A stretch of 64,000 nt of DNA from Streptomyces sp. NBC_01304 (GTDB lineage Bacteria > Actinomycetota > Actinomycetes > Streptomycetales > Streptomycetaceae): positions 1,674,001 to 1,738,000 of the forward strand of contig NZ_CP109055.1 of the NCBI RefSeq assembly GCF_035975855.1, given 5' to 3'. This document shows positions 55,530 to 64,000 of the stretch, piece by piece; the stretch's first letter is position 1; the number at the start of each line of letters is the position of its first letter. Made by a program: the position numbers and the translations under genes. The notes beneath the pieces are model-generated. The model saw nothing but the letters and a program-made list of their open reading frames with translations. It was not told the DNA's origin and did not search any database.

Positions 55530-56398
55530 AGCATGAGCTCCGATCGCCGCCGCGGATTGAGCCGCTCCCGCCACGCCCCCGCGAGCCCCGCGATCGCCAG
55601 CGTCGGCACGATGATGAACAGGCCGGGGAACAGCGTCGGCCACCAGTCCCCGGCCAGCAGCGACCCGCGCGCGCCCTGCACGAGCGTGCCGAGGCTCGCC
55701 TCGTGGGTGGGCAGGCCGAGGCCGAGGAAGGACAGCGCCGACTCGTGCCAGATCGCGTGCGGCACCATCAAGGCCGCGGCGAGGCCGGCTTGCGGGAGCA
55801 CGCCGGGCAGCAGGTGCCGCACGGCGACCCTCCGGCGTGAGGCGCCGCCGGATATCGCCGCGTCGACGTAGGGCCGCGAACGCAGCGAGAGGACTTCGGC
55901 GCGCACGATGCGCGCCGTCGACAGCCAGTGGGTGAGGGCCACCGAGACGACGACCGGCCAGATGCCGGGCCGGAACATCGCCACGATGAAGATGCCGAGC
56001 AGCAGGTGCGGCACGGACGAGAACAGGTCGACCAGGCGCATGACGAGGCGGTCCGCCCAGCCGCCGAACGCCCCGGCCGCCGCGCCCACCGCTGTGCCGA
56101 TCACGGTGGCCACGACCGCCGCGACCACGCCGACGAGCAGCGACACCCTGAGCCCGTACACGCAGCGCAGCAGCAGATCGCGCCCCACGTCGTCGGTGCC
56201 GAAGGGGTGTCGCCAGGAAGGCGGTTGAAGCTTGGCGGCCAGGTTCACGGCCTGCTCGTCGAGCTGCACGAGCGGCGGTACGACGAGGACCGCGAGGACC
56301 ACCGCGGCGACGAGCACGGCACAGACGCGTACGCGCCACGCGCGCGTGGAGCGCTTTTGTGCCCCTGCCCTGCGCCACGGCATCACTTGCTCAGCCAT
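55526..56398 (-). CDS. NikC/DppC-like ABC transporter permease
   Basis: A 290-residue membrane protein with H-P-F-G-T-D-D-V-G-R-D-L-L-L-R near residue 63 and EAA loop S-R-P-Y-V-D-A-A-I-S-G-G-A near 185. The first ~20 residues are Arg-rich. It overlaps both neighbours by 4-8 bp. Confidence 0.88.
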   Translation of the reverse strand: MAEQVMPWRRAGAQKRSTRAWRVRVCAVLVAAVVLAVLVVPPLVQLDEQAVNLAAKLQPPSWRHPFGTDDVGRDLLLRCVYGLRVSLLVGVVAAVVATVIGTAVGAAAGAFGGWADRLVMRLVDLFSSVPHLLLGIFIVAMFRPGIWPVVVSVALTHWLSTARIVRAEVLSLRSRPYVDAAISGGASRRRVAVRHLLPGVLPQAGLAAALMVPHAIWHESALSFLGLGLPTHEASLGTLVQGARGSLLAGDWWPTLFPGLFIIVPTLAIAGLAGAWRERLNPRRRSELML

Positions 56399-57356
56399 CG
56401 AAGCCCACCCTCGGATCCGCGAGCCCGTACAACAGGTCCGCCAGGAGATTGCCGAGCAGCACCGCGACCGTGGCGAGCACGGTGAGCGCGGCGAGCAGCG
56501 GGAAGTCCACGGACGTCGCGGCCTCGACGGTGGCCGCCGCGATGCCGGGCCAGCTGAACACGGTCTCCACGAGGAGCGCCCCGGTGATCAGTTCGGGGAC
56601 GCGGGAGCCGATGAGCGTCAGCACCGGCAGCATCCCGGAGCGCAGGGCGTGCGAGAGCAGCACGGTCCGGGAACGCAGGCCACGCGCGCGTGCCCCGCGC
56701 ACCGGGTCCTCCGCCAACGCGTCGCCGACGCCCTGGCGCACGTACAGCACGAACCACGGCAGCTGCGAGATCGCCAACACCCCGGCGGGCAGCGCCAGAT
56801 GGCTGAGCACCTGCGAGGCGCTGACGACCGTCGTGCCGGTGTCGGTGAGCCCGCCCGCGGGCAGCGCACCCAGCTTCAGGGCGAAGAACCACACGGCGAG
56901 CAGCCCGAGCCAGAACGGCGGTGCGGCCTCCAGGGTGTACGCGAGCGAGGTGATGCCCCGGTCCAGCCAGCCGCCCTGCCGGCGTGCGGCCAGCACGCCG
57001 AGCGCCGTGCCGAGCAGGATCGCCACGGTGAACGCGACGGCAGCGAGCAGCACGGACCAGCCGAGCCGCTCCCCGATCACCTCGGAAACCGGCTGGCGCA
57101 GGACGCTGGAGTCGCCGAGGTCGCCGCTCAGGGCGTGGGTGAGCCACTGCCACCAGCGGGTGGCGAGCGGCTGGTCGACGCCGAGGTTGGCGCGCAGCTG
57201 GTCGAGGTTCTCCTGGGAGGCGGTCAGCCCTGCCGTGCCCGCGTACGCCTTCACCGGGTCGAACGGGGAGGCGGCGGCGACCGCGAACACCCCGAAGGTC
57301 ACGGCCAGCAGGACGGGGACGGCGAACAGGGCCCGCCGTCCCGTCATGCGTGCCAT
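56391..57356 (-). CDS. NikB/DppB-like ABC transporter permease
   Basis: A membrane protein of 321 residues from the ATG at 57356 (M-A-R-M-T-G-R-R). Features are V-L-L-A-V-T-F-G-V-F near residue 15, N-L-G-V-D-Q-P-L-A-T-R-W near 60 and EAA loop A-E-D-P-V-R-G-A-R-A-R-G-L near 220. An alternative GTG start at 57416 overlaps the receptor stop by 4 bp (GTGA), which would add 20 residues. Both are plausible. Confidence 0.87.
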   Translation of the reverse strand: MARMTGRRALFAVPVLLAVTFGVFAVAAASPFDPVKAYAGTAGLTASQENLDQLRANLGVDQPLATRWWQWLTHALSGDLGDSSVLRQPVSEVIGERLGWSVLLAAVAFTVAILLGTALGVLAARRQGGWLDRGITSLAYTLEAAPPFWLGLLAVWFFALKLGALPAGGLTDTGTTVVSASQVLSHLALPAGVLAISQLPWFVLYVRQGVGDALAEDPVRGARARGLRSRTVLLSHALRSGMLPVLTLIGSRVPELITGALLVETVFSWPGIAAATVEAATSVDFPLLAALTVLATVAVLLGNLLADLLYGLADPRVGFDG

Positions 57357-57412
57357 CGGCCCCCAGGGGAGCCTCCGGGTGGAGCCTTTGGTGCGGGATT
57401 CGGTGCCGGGTG

Positions 57413-59008
57413 TCACTTCTTGGGCTGCCAGTCCTCGACGTTCCACCAGGGGCCCGACGCCAGGCCGTGGTCGTGCGGCTCGACCTGGGTGGTGAGGTCC
57501 GGGTAGTCGTCATTGACGACATACAGGTGGTCGATGTGGGTGAGGAAGGTGTAGCCGGGGTTCTTCACGAGCTCGCGCTGGACGGTGTCGTACGCGGCCT
57601 TCCGCTTCGCCTTGTCGTCGGTCTTGCGGCCCTCGTCGAGGGCCTTGTCGACGGCCGGGTTGTCGTAGTGGCCCATGTTGTTGAAGCCGTCGCCCGCGAG
57701 CTTGGAGTTGAGCATCGTGAACTGGTCGAAGTCGGGGTCGGCCGGGGCGCCGCCGCCCGCGAGGACCGCGTCCTTGGGCATCCGCGGCTCGATGACCTCC
57801 CAGGTGCCGGCCTGCACCTTGACCTCGATGCCGGCCTTCTTGGCGTCGGAGGCGTAGGCGAGGGCGTGGTCCTGGCGGAGCTTGTCGCCGGAGAGGTACC
57901 AGAGCGGGAAGGAGGCGCGGACGCCGTCCTTCGTACGGATGCCGTCGTCGCCCTTCTTCCAGCCGGCGTCGTCGAGGATCTGCTCGGCCTTCTTCAGGTC
58001 GTGGGTGCGCTCGGTGCCCTTGGTGAACCACTCGCTGTCGGTGGGGACCGGGCCGTACGCCGCCTTGCCTGCGCCGTCCAGGATGGAGTCGACCATCGCC
58101 TTGCGGTCGACGGCGACGTCCAGGGCGCGGCGGATCGCGGTGTCACCGGTGACGTCGTTGCCGGTGGGCAGGGTCACCACGCGGTAGTCGAAGCTCTTCG
58201 CCTCGTACGTCTTCTTCGCCTTGTCGCCCGCGAAGGTCTTGGCGAGGTTCGGCGGCAGGATCGCGCCGTCCAGGTCGCCGGAGCGCAGCCGGGTTGCGCG
58301 GATGTCGTCGTCCTTGATGATCGCCATGGTGAAGTCCTTCACCTTCGGCGCGCCGCCCCAGTAGTCGGGGTTCGCGGTGAAGGTGAGCTTCTCGCCCTTG
58401 GACCAGCCGACGAGCTTGTACGGTCCGGTGCCGATCGGCTTGGTGGTGAACTCGCCGGTGTTGACGTCCTGCTTGCCCGCGACGTGCTCGGGCGCGATGG
58501 GCAGCACGGTGCGCTCGGCGAAGGGCGCGTAGGGGTACTTCAGGTGGAAGACGACCTCGCCGTCGCCCTTGGCCTCCACACTCTTGAGGGCGTCGAGTTC
58601 GGTCTTGGAGGCGTTGTTCGTCTTCTTGTCGAGGATGGTCTCGTAGGTGAAGACGACGTCCTTCGCCGTGAAGGGCTTCCCGTCGCTGAACTTCACGCCG
58701 TCCCGGAGTTCGTACGTATACGTGAGTCCGTCGGCGCTCACCTTGGGCAGGGCGGCGGCGAGCGCGGGCTGCAGCTTCATGTCGGCGTCATGCGTGAGCA
58801 GACCGTCGAAGATCTTGGAGTTGCCGTCCTTGCCGTAGCCGAGCAGCGGGCTCAGGCTGTCCGGCTCGTAGGCGATGCCGACGACCGCGGAATCCTTCGC
58901 GCCCTTGGTCCCCGAGCTGCCGCCCGGCGCCGAACACGCCGAGGCGGCGACCGCCAGTGCGGCGGCCGCCGCCAGTGCGCCCGCTCCCCGTATCGCTCGG
59001 GCCGCCAT
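57413..59008 (-). CDS. Peptide/nickel ABC transporter substrate-binding lipoprotein (NikA-like)
   Basis: A 531-residue family-5 receptor with a lipobox (A-A-S-A-C) around residue 24. Markers are L-T-Y-T-Y-E-L-R-D-G-V-K-F-S-D-G-K-P-F-T-A-K-D-V near 85-110, I-G-T-G-P-Y-K-L near 185 and I-L-D-D-A-G-W near 345. The operon order receptor-permease-permease-ATPase-ATPase matches nikABCDE. A Nur-box-like palindrome just upstream favours nickel. The start is the ATG at 59008 after GGGG. Confidence 0.88.
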   Translation of the reverse strand: MAARAIRGAGALAAAAALAVAASACSAPGGSSGTKGAKDSAVVGIAYEPDSLSPLLGYGKDGNSKIFDGLLTHDADMKLQPALAAALPKVSADGLTYTYELRDGVKFSDGKPFTAKDVVFTYETILDKKTNNASKTELDALKSVEAKGDGEVVFHLKYPYAPFAERTVLPIAPEHVAGKQDVNTGEFTTKPIGTGPYKLVGWSKGEKLTFTANPDYWGGAPKVKDFTMAIIKDDDIRATRLRSGDLDGAILPPNLAKTFAGDKAKKTYEAKSFDYRVVTLPTGNDVTGDTAIRRALDVAVDRKAMVDSILDGAGKAAYGPVPTDSEWFTKGTERTHDLKKAEQILDDAGWKKGDDGIRTKDGVRASFPLWYLSGDKLRQDHALAYASDAKKAGIEVKVQAGTWEVIEPRMPKDAVLAGGGAPADPDFDQFTMLNSKLAGDGFNNMGHYDNPAVDKALDEGRKTDDKAKRKAAYDTVQRELVKNPGYTFLTHIDHLYVVNDDYPDLTTQVEPHDHGLASGPWWNVEDWQPKK

Positions 59009-59039
59009 GCCCCACACCCCTATTCAAGATCGACAGTTA

Positions 59040-59056
59040 TTGCGAACAGTTCGCAA
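59040..59056. promoter_or_regulatory. Nur-box-like palindrome upstream of nikA-like gene
   Basis: TTGCGAAC-A-GTTCGCAA, a perfect 17-bp palindrome whose near end is 32 bp before the receptor ATG. It reads as TTGCgA-N5-TcGCAA, close to the reported Streptomyces Nur (nickel-sensing Fur) box TTGCAA-N5-TTGCAA, with one symmetric change per half. Position fits repression over the promoter. Confidence 0.55.
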
Positions 59057-59117
59057 GTATGCCGCATGTAAGAGGTGGGGGTGGCAGGTGGTCCGTACGG
59101 CGGGCGCGGTCCGCGGG

Positions 59118-59190
59118 GAGGCGGATCGGGGGGCGGATCAAGGGGAGCCGGGTCGAGCCCGGATCAGGGGCGGATCAAGGGCGAATCAAC
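59118..59190. repeat. Direct repeats of ~12 bp past the S1 protease stop
   Basis: On the minus strand the unit TTGATCCGCCCC and close variants (TTGATTCGCCC, TGATCCGGGC, GATCCGCC) recur about five times right after the protease stop codon. An inner inverted repeat (GCCGGGTC/GAGCCCGG) may form a hairpin. Confidence 0.7.
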
Positions 59191-59193
59191 GGG

Positions 59194-60927
59194 TCAGTTG
59201 AAGACGAACCAGGTCACGCCGGTCGAGGCGGTCTTGCCCGCTCCGTCCGTGACGGTGATCCGGCTGGTGGTGGAACCCCAGGCGGTCGGGCTGCCGCTGA
59301 TCTTCCCGGTGGCCTTGTCGATGGACAGCCCGGCCGGGAGGCCGGTCGCCGAGAAGGTGCGGGCCCCACTGCCGCCGGAGGCGACGACCGAGACCGAGAC
59401 GGGCTTGCCGATGTACACCGTCTGGCTGCCCGGGTTCTGGATCGACAGGTCACCACCGCCCGTGTCGCCGACGGTCCAGGTGAAGGAGGTCGAGCCGGAC
59501 TTGCCGGCGCTGTCCGTGGCGGTGACGGTCACGTTCGAGGTGCCCGCCGCCGTGGCGGCGCCCGAGACGGTGCCGGTCGACTTGTCGATGGTCAGGCCAG
59601 CGGGCAGTCCGCTCGCACTCCACGCGTAGGGCGCGGTGCCGCCCTCCGCGCTGTTCTTGACCTCGGCCTTCTGGCCCACCGCGGTGTGCTGGTTCGAGAC
59701 CGCCGCGACGGTCACGGCGCCGGGCTGCGGGGCCCCGGTCACGACGCTCGACTGGAACTTGGCGAGCGCCTCGTTGACCGGCTGGAAGATGGTGAAGGTC
59801 TCACCGGAGCTGCCGCAGATGTTCTCGCCGCCGCCGGAGTGGATGCCGACCGCCTTGCCACCGGAAGCGGTCACGTACGAGCCGCCCGAGTCGCCGCCCG
59901 CCGAGCAGGCATCCGTGTAGGAAAGCCCCTCGATGATCACGTTGCCGTAGTCGACGGTCTCGTTGACCTTCGTGACCTCGCCGCACTGGTACTTGCTGGT
60001 CTGGCCCGAGCGGCACACCAGCGTGCCGAGCGCGGCATCGGCCGACCCGGTCACGGTCACGTCGGGCTTGTCGTAGCCCTCGACCCGGCTGCTCAACTCC
60101 CAGCCCGCCTGGTCGACCTCGACGATGCCGAAGTCGCCCTCACGGTTGTTGTAACTGCCGGTGCCGCCCTTGTTGGAGGTGCCGACCCGGGTGCCGTCCT
60201 TGCCGTACGCGGCCTGGTTGGCGTCGTTCGTACAGTGTCCGGCGGTCACGAAGGCCTTGCCGCCGCCGCTGCGGTTGACGGCGAACCCTATGGAACAGGG
60301 GCTCTCACTGCCCGGCACCCACTTCTCACCACCGGCGACCTCGCCCTGCTGTTGCGTGGGGGCATCGGCGGTACGGGTGACGTGGACGCGGTCGCCGAAG
60401 ACCGCGAGCCGCTTCAGGAACGCGGCGTCCGCCGTACGCCCGGCGGTGACCTCTACACGGTTGGCGCGTACGTCGACACCCCAACTGCGCACACCCTTCT
60501 GCCCGTTGCCGACCAGGCGGGTCACGGCCCGGGCGGTGGCGTCCAGTTCGGCCGCACCGCGGTCGACGAGATGCGGCTCGGCGCCTGCCGCCCGCACCCG
60601 CTCGGCGTCCTTCTTGCCGGTGACGGCGGCGGCGAGCCTGCCGCTGTCCGCGTCGAACCAGACACCGGCGAGGCGGTCGCCCAGCTCACCGCGCAGCGTG
60701 GTCGCGCTGCGCGCGGCCGCCGCCTCGTCGGCGAGCCGGGCCCGCGCCTGCTGCTCGGTCAGACCCAGGTCGCGCTGGACTGCCTCGACCAGGGCGGCGT
60801 CGGGGCTCGGTGGTGGCGGCTCCGCCTGCGCGGACTGCTGCAGGGCGCCGAGCGTGAGCAGCACCGCGCTCGCGGCGGCGCCCCAGGCGACGGCTCTGCG
60901 GGGACGGTGGTGTCGTCGGTGGTTCAC
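59194..60927 (-). CDS. Secreted S1-family (streptogrisin/alpha-lytic type) protease with two Ig-like domains
   Basis: A 577-residue exported protease. Signal peptide (residues ~1-35), prodomain (~40-190), catalytic domain (~200-390) with T-A-G-H-C (His), D-F-G-I-V (Asp) and G-D-S-G-G-S (Ser). Two putative Ig (He_PIG) repeats follow (A-P-Y-A-W-S-A-S-G-L-P-A-G-L-T-I-D; A-R-T-F-S-A-T-G-L-P-A-G-L-S-I-D). The Ig-like domains probably bind polymer or extend the reach. GTG start after GAGAGGAATCC. Confidence 0.9.
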   Translation of the reverse strand: MNHRRHHRPRRAVAWGAAASAVLLTLGALQQSAQAEPPPPSPDAALVEAVQRDLGLTEQQARARLADEAAAARSATTLRGELGDRLAGVWFDADSGRLAAAVTGKKDAERVRAAGAEPHLVDRGAAELDATARAVTRLVGNGQKGVRSWGVDVRANRVEVTAGRTADAAFLKRLAVFGDRVHVTRTADAPTQQQGEVAGGEKWVPGSESPCSIGFAVNRSGGGKAFVTAGHCTNDANQAAYGKDGTRVGTSNKGGTGSYNNREGDFGIVEVDQAGWELSSRVEGYDKPDVTVTGSADAALGTLVCRSGQTSKYQCGEVTKVNETVDYGNVIIEGLSYTDACSAGGDSGGSYVTASGGKAVGIHSGGGENICGSSGETFTIFQPVNEALAKFQSSVVTGAPQPGAVTVAAVSNQHTAVGQKAEVKNSAEGGTAPYAWSASGLPAGLTIDKSTGTVSGAATAAGTSNVTVTATDSAGKSGSTSFTWTVGDTGGGDLSIQNPGSQTVYIGKPVSVSVVASGGSGARTFSATGLPAGLSIDKATGKISGSPTAWGSTTSRITVTDGAGKTASTGVTWFVFN

Positions 60928-61115
60928 GGGGGATTCCTCTCGTGACAGGGCGACGGTCGACGCGGCAATGACGGGGCCACGTCAGACGCACCTGTGCAGC
61001 GTGCGCTCCGCTTCGGCGCGGAGCATGAGGGGAATCCCTTGCGGTGACGGGGGGGTTGGGGACGAGAGGCGCGGGGCGGCGACATCCCGGGCGGCGCCCG
61101 ATCCCGGATCGACGC

Positions 61116-61178
61116 CTGCGGTCAGCGGGGGCGATCGGAGACTGCGGTCAGCGGGGCGATCCGCGCCTGCGGTCAGCG
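61116..61178. repeat. 25-26 bp repeats of an SDR gene stop region
   Basis: The core CTGCGGTCAGCGG occurs at 61116, 61142 and 61167. The third copy contains the SDR stop codon (TGA on the minus strand); the other two lie past the end, so the gene's last bases appear as three tandem copies. Confidence 0.8.
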
Positions 61179-62033
61179 GGGCACCACCCCCTCACCGCCC
61201 GGAACCACACGACTCACTCCGGCGCCGATCAGCTCATGGGTCAGCTTCATCAGACGGGCCCGGGCCGTCACGTCGTAGGCCTGCTCGTGGGCCCGGGTGT
61301 GGGTGAAGCGGTCGAAGTAGCGGCCGGTGGTGGAGCCGAGGTCCGGGTCGGTGACGAGACGTACGGTCGGGCGTACGCCCTCCTCGATGCCGACGACCGG
61401 GGTCAGGCCGTACGCGCGTACTCCGTCGGTGTCCATCAGATGCGCCGGGTGGAGCGTGTTCACGGTGACGCCGGTGCCGTCCAGTTCGGCGGCGAGCTCG
61501 AACGTCGCCATGATCAGGGCGAGTTTGCTGCGGCAGTAGGCACGCAGCCCCTCGTACCCCCGCTCCAGCATGACGTCGTCGAAGTCGACGGCCTCCTGCC
61601 CGATCGAGGCGACGTTGACCACCCGGGCCGGCGCCGACGCGGTGAGCAACGGCAGCAAGTGCCGGGTGAGGGCGTAAGGCGCCAAGTGGTTGACCGCGAA
61701 CCGGAGTTCATGCCCCTGTCGGCTCAGCTCGCGGCGCAACGGCTCGGCGCCACCACCCGCAACGGCGTTGTTGACCAGCGCGTCGAGCCGCGGCTCGGCC
61801 TCGCGGATCCGCTCGGCCATGGCGTGCACCTGGTCGAGGTCGCCCAGGTCCGCGAGATAGGTACGTACAGCGGCGTCCGGCGCGGCGGCCCGCACCTCGG
61901 CGGCGACGGCTTCGAGGCGCGTGCGGTCACGGCCGTGGAGCAGCACGGTGTCGCCCCGGGCCGCGAGGTCGAGTGCGATGCCGCGGCCCAGGCCCTGGGT
62001 CGCGCCGGTGATCAGAACGGTGCGTGGGGTCAT
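61173..62033 (-). CDS. Short-chain dehydrogenase/reductase (SDR)
   Basis: A 286-residue NAD(P)-dependent oxidoreductase. Rossmann motif T-G-A-T-Q-G-L-G-R-G (residues ~9-18), N-N-A-V near 90, catalytic Ser in V-A-S-I-G-Q near 140 and Y-x-x-x-K as A-Y-C-R-S-K near 165. The C-terminal H-P-A-H-L-M-D-T resembles protochlorophyllide-reductase-like SDRs. Substrate unknown. The ATG at 62033 gives the classical SDR start. Confidence 0.88.
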   Translation of the reverse strand: MTPRTVLITGATQGLGRGIALDLAARGDTVLLHGRDRTRLEAVAAEVRAAAPDAAVRTYLADLGDLDQVHAMAERIREAEPRLDALVNNAVAGGGAEPLRRELSRQGHELRFAVNHLAPYALTRHLLPLLTASAPARVVNVASIGQEAVDFDDVMLERGYEGLRAYCRSKLALIMATFELAAELDGTGVTVNTLHPAHLMDTDGVRAYGLTPVVGIEEGVRPTVRLVTDPDLGSTTGRYFDRFTHTRAHEQAYDVTARARLMKLTHELIGAGVSRVVPGGEGVVPR

Positions 62034-62138
62034 GACCGCGACCCTGACAGGGCGGTGCGGGCCCAGGTGAGAGTGTGTTGAGCCTGGTGTTCGCGCCACC
62101 AGGCTCTGCGGGCGCGGCACCGTCCGGGCAGCGGCAGG

Positions 62139-64000
62139 TCAGGGCCGGCCGTCGTGCGGGACGGCGCGGGCCGCGGCCAGTTGGGCCCGCGACTGGACAC
62201 CCAGCTTCCGGTAGATGCGCGTCAGCATCGTCTCCACGGTCTTGACGCTGAGATGGAGCCGGGACGCCGCCTCACGATTGCTCGCACCCGCCGCGACCAG
62301 CGACGCCAACTGCTCCTCCGCCGTGGTGAGTCCCTCACCCGCCCCGCGGGCACCACCGCCCGCGTCGAGCCGGGCCAGCGCCTCCCCGACCAGGGCCTGC
62401 CAGGCGTGCGCGTCGGCCGCGGCGAAGAGGTCCAGGGCGTCTACGAGCGCCTGCCGCGCACCCGCCCGGCGACGCTGACGCAGGCGCGTACGGGACAACA
62501 GCCAGAGGCAACGCCCGCGTTCGAGAGGCAGCCCGAGCGCTTCAAAGCGTTCTGCGGCCGACTCCAGGAGGGCCGCGGCCCGGGCCGCCTCGCCCAGCGC
62601 CGTGAGGTTCACCGCGCCCGCCCGGTCGAGAGCGGCCAGGGTGCTGGTACGCCCCAACTCGCGCGCTGTACCGGCGTATTGCTCGATCACGCTACTTGCC
62701 TCGTCGTTTCTTCCGGCCAGCGCGAACGCCTCCGCGAGGTCGGCGTGCCAGCGCAACAGCGAGGGATCGCCGACCTGTTGGGCCCGCTCCCCCTCCCGTA
62801 CCAGCGACAGCTGCTCGACGGCGTCGGCCGCGCTGCCGGTGACGAGATGGACCATGCCGAGGACGTGCCGGTTGCGGGAGAGGAAGACCCGGTCGTGCTC
62901 GTCCTGAGAGGCCCGCACCCCGCGCAGCGCGAAGGCCCGGGCCCGCTCGAAGCTGCCGCCGGCGGCCTCGGCGACGGCGGCGGTATACCAGCAGGGCCCC
63001 GGTGACCCGCCCGCCTCGGCGGTGACCCGTACGGCGCGCTCGGCGTGCCGCAGGGCCGCGGCGCAGCGCCCGGCGCGGGCCTCGGTCTCGGCGAGGCCCC
63101 GCAACACCTCGACCAAGTCCTCGGCGTCGCCGGAGCGTTCGGCGACCGGCAGCAGGTCGAGCAGCCCGGCCCGGGCCCGGTCCAGGCGGTCGTCGAACAG
63201 ATCGTGCCGCACCCGCAGAAAACGCGGCTGATTGCGTACGTGGACGGGCTCGCCCGGCACCGCGGCGGCGAGCGCCCGCTCCAGGGTGGCCTCGGCGTCC
63301 GCCTCGCCGAGCACGCGTTCCAGGCGGGCCCGCATGGTCAGCGCCATGACGGCGACGCCCGGCTGCCGGGCCCGCTCGGCGAGCGCGGCGGCACGGGCCG
63401 CGGCGCCGCGGGCCTTGACCGGGTCGCCGTACAGGTTGGCCTTCCAGGCGAGGCGCAGCTGCACGGCCGCCAGGAGTCCCGGGTCGCCGGCGGCCTCGGC
63501 GCCGGCCCGGGCGAATTCCTCGTCCACGTCGTCGAGGGCCTGCCCGGCCGCGTCGATCACGGCGAGCAGGGCGCCGACGCGTTCACCGGGCCGCGCGGAG
63601 TGCTCAAGGACCTCGGCCGCGGCCCGGCGTGCGAGGTCGGCCCGTCCGGCGCACCCGGCATCGTCGGCGGCGGCGACGAAGCGGCGGACGGCGTCGGCGT
63701 GGGCGGTGCTCGTTCCTTGTGGCGTACGTACTTTGGGCTGGTTCCCTTCTGGCGTACGCGCTCCGGGTCGCGCCCCGCTCCCCTCCCCCAGCGGCGTCCG
63801 GCGGGCCGCGAGCAGGCCCAGTTCGGCCGCCTTGCCCCGGTCGCCGCGGGCACGGGCCGTGTCCGCCGCGGCCTCCAGTTCCGCGGCGAGGCCCGCGTCG
63901 ATGTCGTCGGTGGCCAGCGCCCGGTGGCGGGCGGCCTCCACCGGGTCGGTGACCGCGTGGGTGAGGGCGCGGTGGGCGGCCGAGCGGTCCGCCCAGCTGC
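62139..64000 (-). CDS. LuxR-family regulator (LAL-like), C-terminal part
   Basis: About 620 residues are visible; the frame stays open to the right window edge, so the N-terminus lies outside. The C-terminus has the LuxR HTH: A-S-N-R-E-A-A-S-R-L-H-L-S-V-K-T-V-E near the end. The middle is Ala/Arg-rich helical repeats (TPR-like) typical of LAL and SARP-like sensors. The right end reads S-W-A-D-R-S-A-A-H-R-A-L-T-H-A, the usual LAL spacer following an ATPase domain. A short Pro/Gln/Thr insert interrupts near the visible start. Target unknown. Confidence 0.82.
   Translation of the reverse strand, partial: SWADRSAAHRALTHAVTDPVEAARHRALATDDIDAGLAAELEAAADTARARGDRGKAAELGLLAARRTPLGEGSGARPGARTPEGNQPKVRTPQGTSTAHADAVRRFVAAADDAGCAGRADLARRAAAEVLEHSARPGERVGALLAVIDAAGQALDDVDEEFARAGAEAAGDPGLLAAVQLRLAWKANLYGDPVKARGAAARAAALAERARQPGVAVMALTMRARLERVLGEADAEATLERALAAAVPGEPVHVRNQPRFLRVRHDLFDDRLDRARAGLLDLLPVAERSGDAEDLVEVLRGLAETEARAGRCAAALRHAERAVRVTAEAGGSPGPCWYTAAVAEAAGGSFERARAFALRGVRASQDEHDRVFLSRNRHVLGMVHLVTGSAADAVEQLSLVREGERAQQVGDPSLLRWHADLAEAFALAGRNDEASSVIEQYAGTARELGRTSTLAALDRAGAVNLTALGEAARAAALLESAAERFEALGLPLERGRCLWLLSRTRLRQRRRAGARQALVDALDLFAAADAHAWQALVGEALARLDAGGGARGAGEGLTTAEEQLASLVAAGASNREAASRLHLSVKTVETMLTRIYRKLGVQSRAQLAAARAVPHDGRP

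Noticed and set aside
54585..56378. A 597-codon open frame covering the NikD-like gene and beyond
   Set aside because: Its first half is the out-of-frame shadow of the NikC-like permease; the ATPase starts at the GTGA overlap.
59040..59056. LexA (SOS) box
   Set aside because: The actinobacterial SOS box has GAAC-N4-GTTC; here the half-sites are separated by one base.

Overview
The window is high-GC actinobacterial chromosome. Codon third positions are almost all G or C, GTG starts and 4-bp ATGA/GTGA overlaps are frequent, and secreted proteins carry Tat-type (RR) signals. The gene families (R61-like DD-peptidase, latex-clearing proteins, streptogrisin-type protease, a LuxR/LAL-type regulator) point to Streptomyces or a close relative. 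No rRNA, tRNA, CRISPR array, transposase or phage gene was seen.

Layout. 1-3 kb: the start of a trypsin-co-occurring-domain gene, an EF-hand protein, a GNAT-like protein and a secreted beta-lactamase/DD-peptidase-like hydrolase. 3.4-8.7 kb: a five-gene peptide ABC importer. 9-10.5 kb: a cytochrome P450 lacking its haem-ligand cysteine, followed by its 3Fe-4S ferredoxin. 10.5-15.5 kb: a DsbB-like protein with a small partner, a TDT-family exporter and cytochrome bd oxidase (cydAB). 15.6-20.3 kb: xanthine dehydrogenase (xdhABC) behind a promoter and a tiny ORF with a near-perfect Shine-Dalgarno. 21-24 kb: an HPP membrane protein and two tandem latex-clearing proteins (rubber oxygenases). 24.4-27.5 kb: an aromatic-acid-type MFS transporter with a double IclR regulator. 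27.6-29.7 kb: an RNA-repair pair (Rnl1-type ligase and polynucleotide kinase/phosphatase). 29.9-37.3 kb: a GntR-controlled sulfonate/taurine-type ABC transporter joined to an AprB-like ferredoxin and an AprA-like flavoprotein fused to HEAT repeats, plus DUF779. 37.4-41.5 kb: secreted or membrane proteins. 41.9-51.8 kb: a DeoR-controlled operon of polyol permease, two FGGY kinases, histidine phosphatase, 2-hydroxyacid dehydrogenase, form II RuBisCO and transaldolase. 51.8-53.9 kb: an S41 peptidase and an unknown protein. 53.9-59 kb: a NikABCDE-like ABC importer behind a Nur-box-like palindrome. 59.2-64 kb: an S1 protease, an SDR and the C-terminal part of a LuxR-family regulator that runs off the right end.

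The most striking locus is the 41.9-51.8 kb operon. It holds an apparently catalytically complete form II RuBisCO (all active-site lysines and the carbamylation motif present) in a heterotroph, with no phosphoribulokinase, activase or CbbR in the window. One kinase resembles D-ribulokinases and the other erythritol-type kinases. A reasonable hypothesis is a pentitol/pentulose route in which sequential kinases make ribulose-1,5-bisphosphate for RuBisCO, with transaldolase and the dehydrogenase handling products. The AprBA-like organosulfur cluster and the cysteine-less P450 are the next most unusual. Short tandem duplications sitting exactly at gene starts or stops recur across the window.
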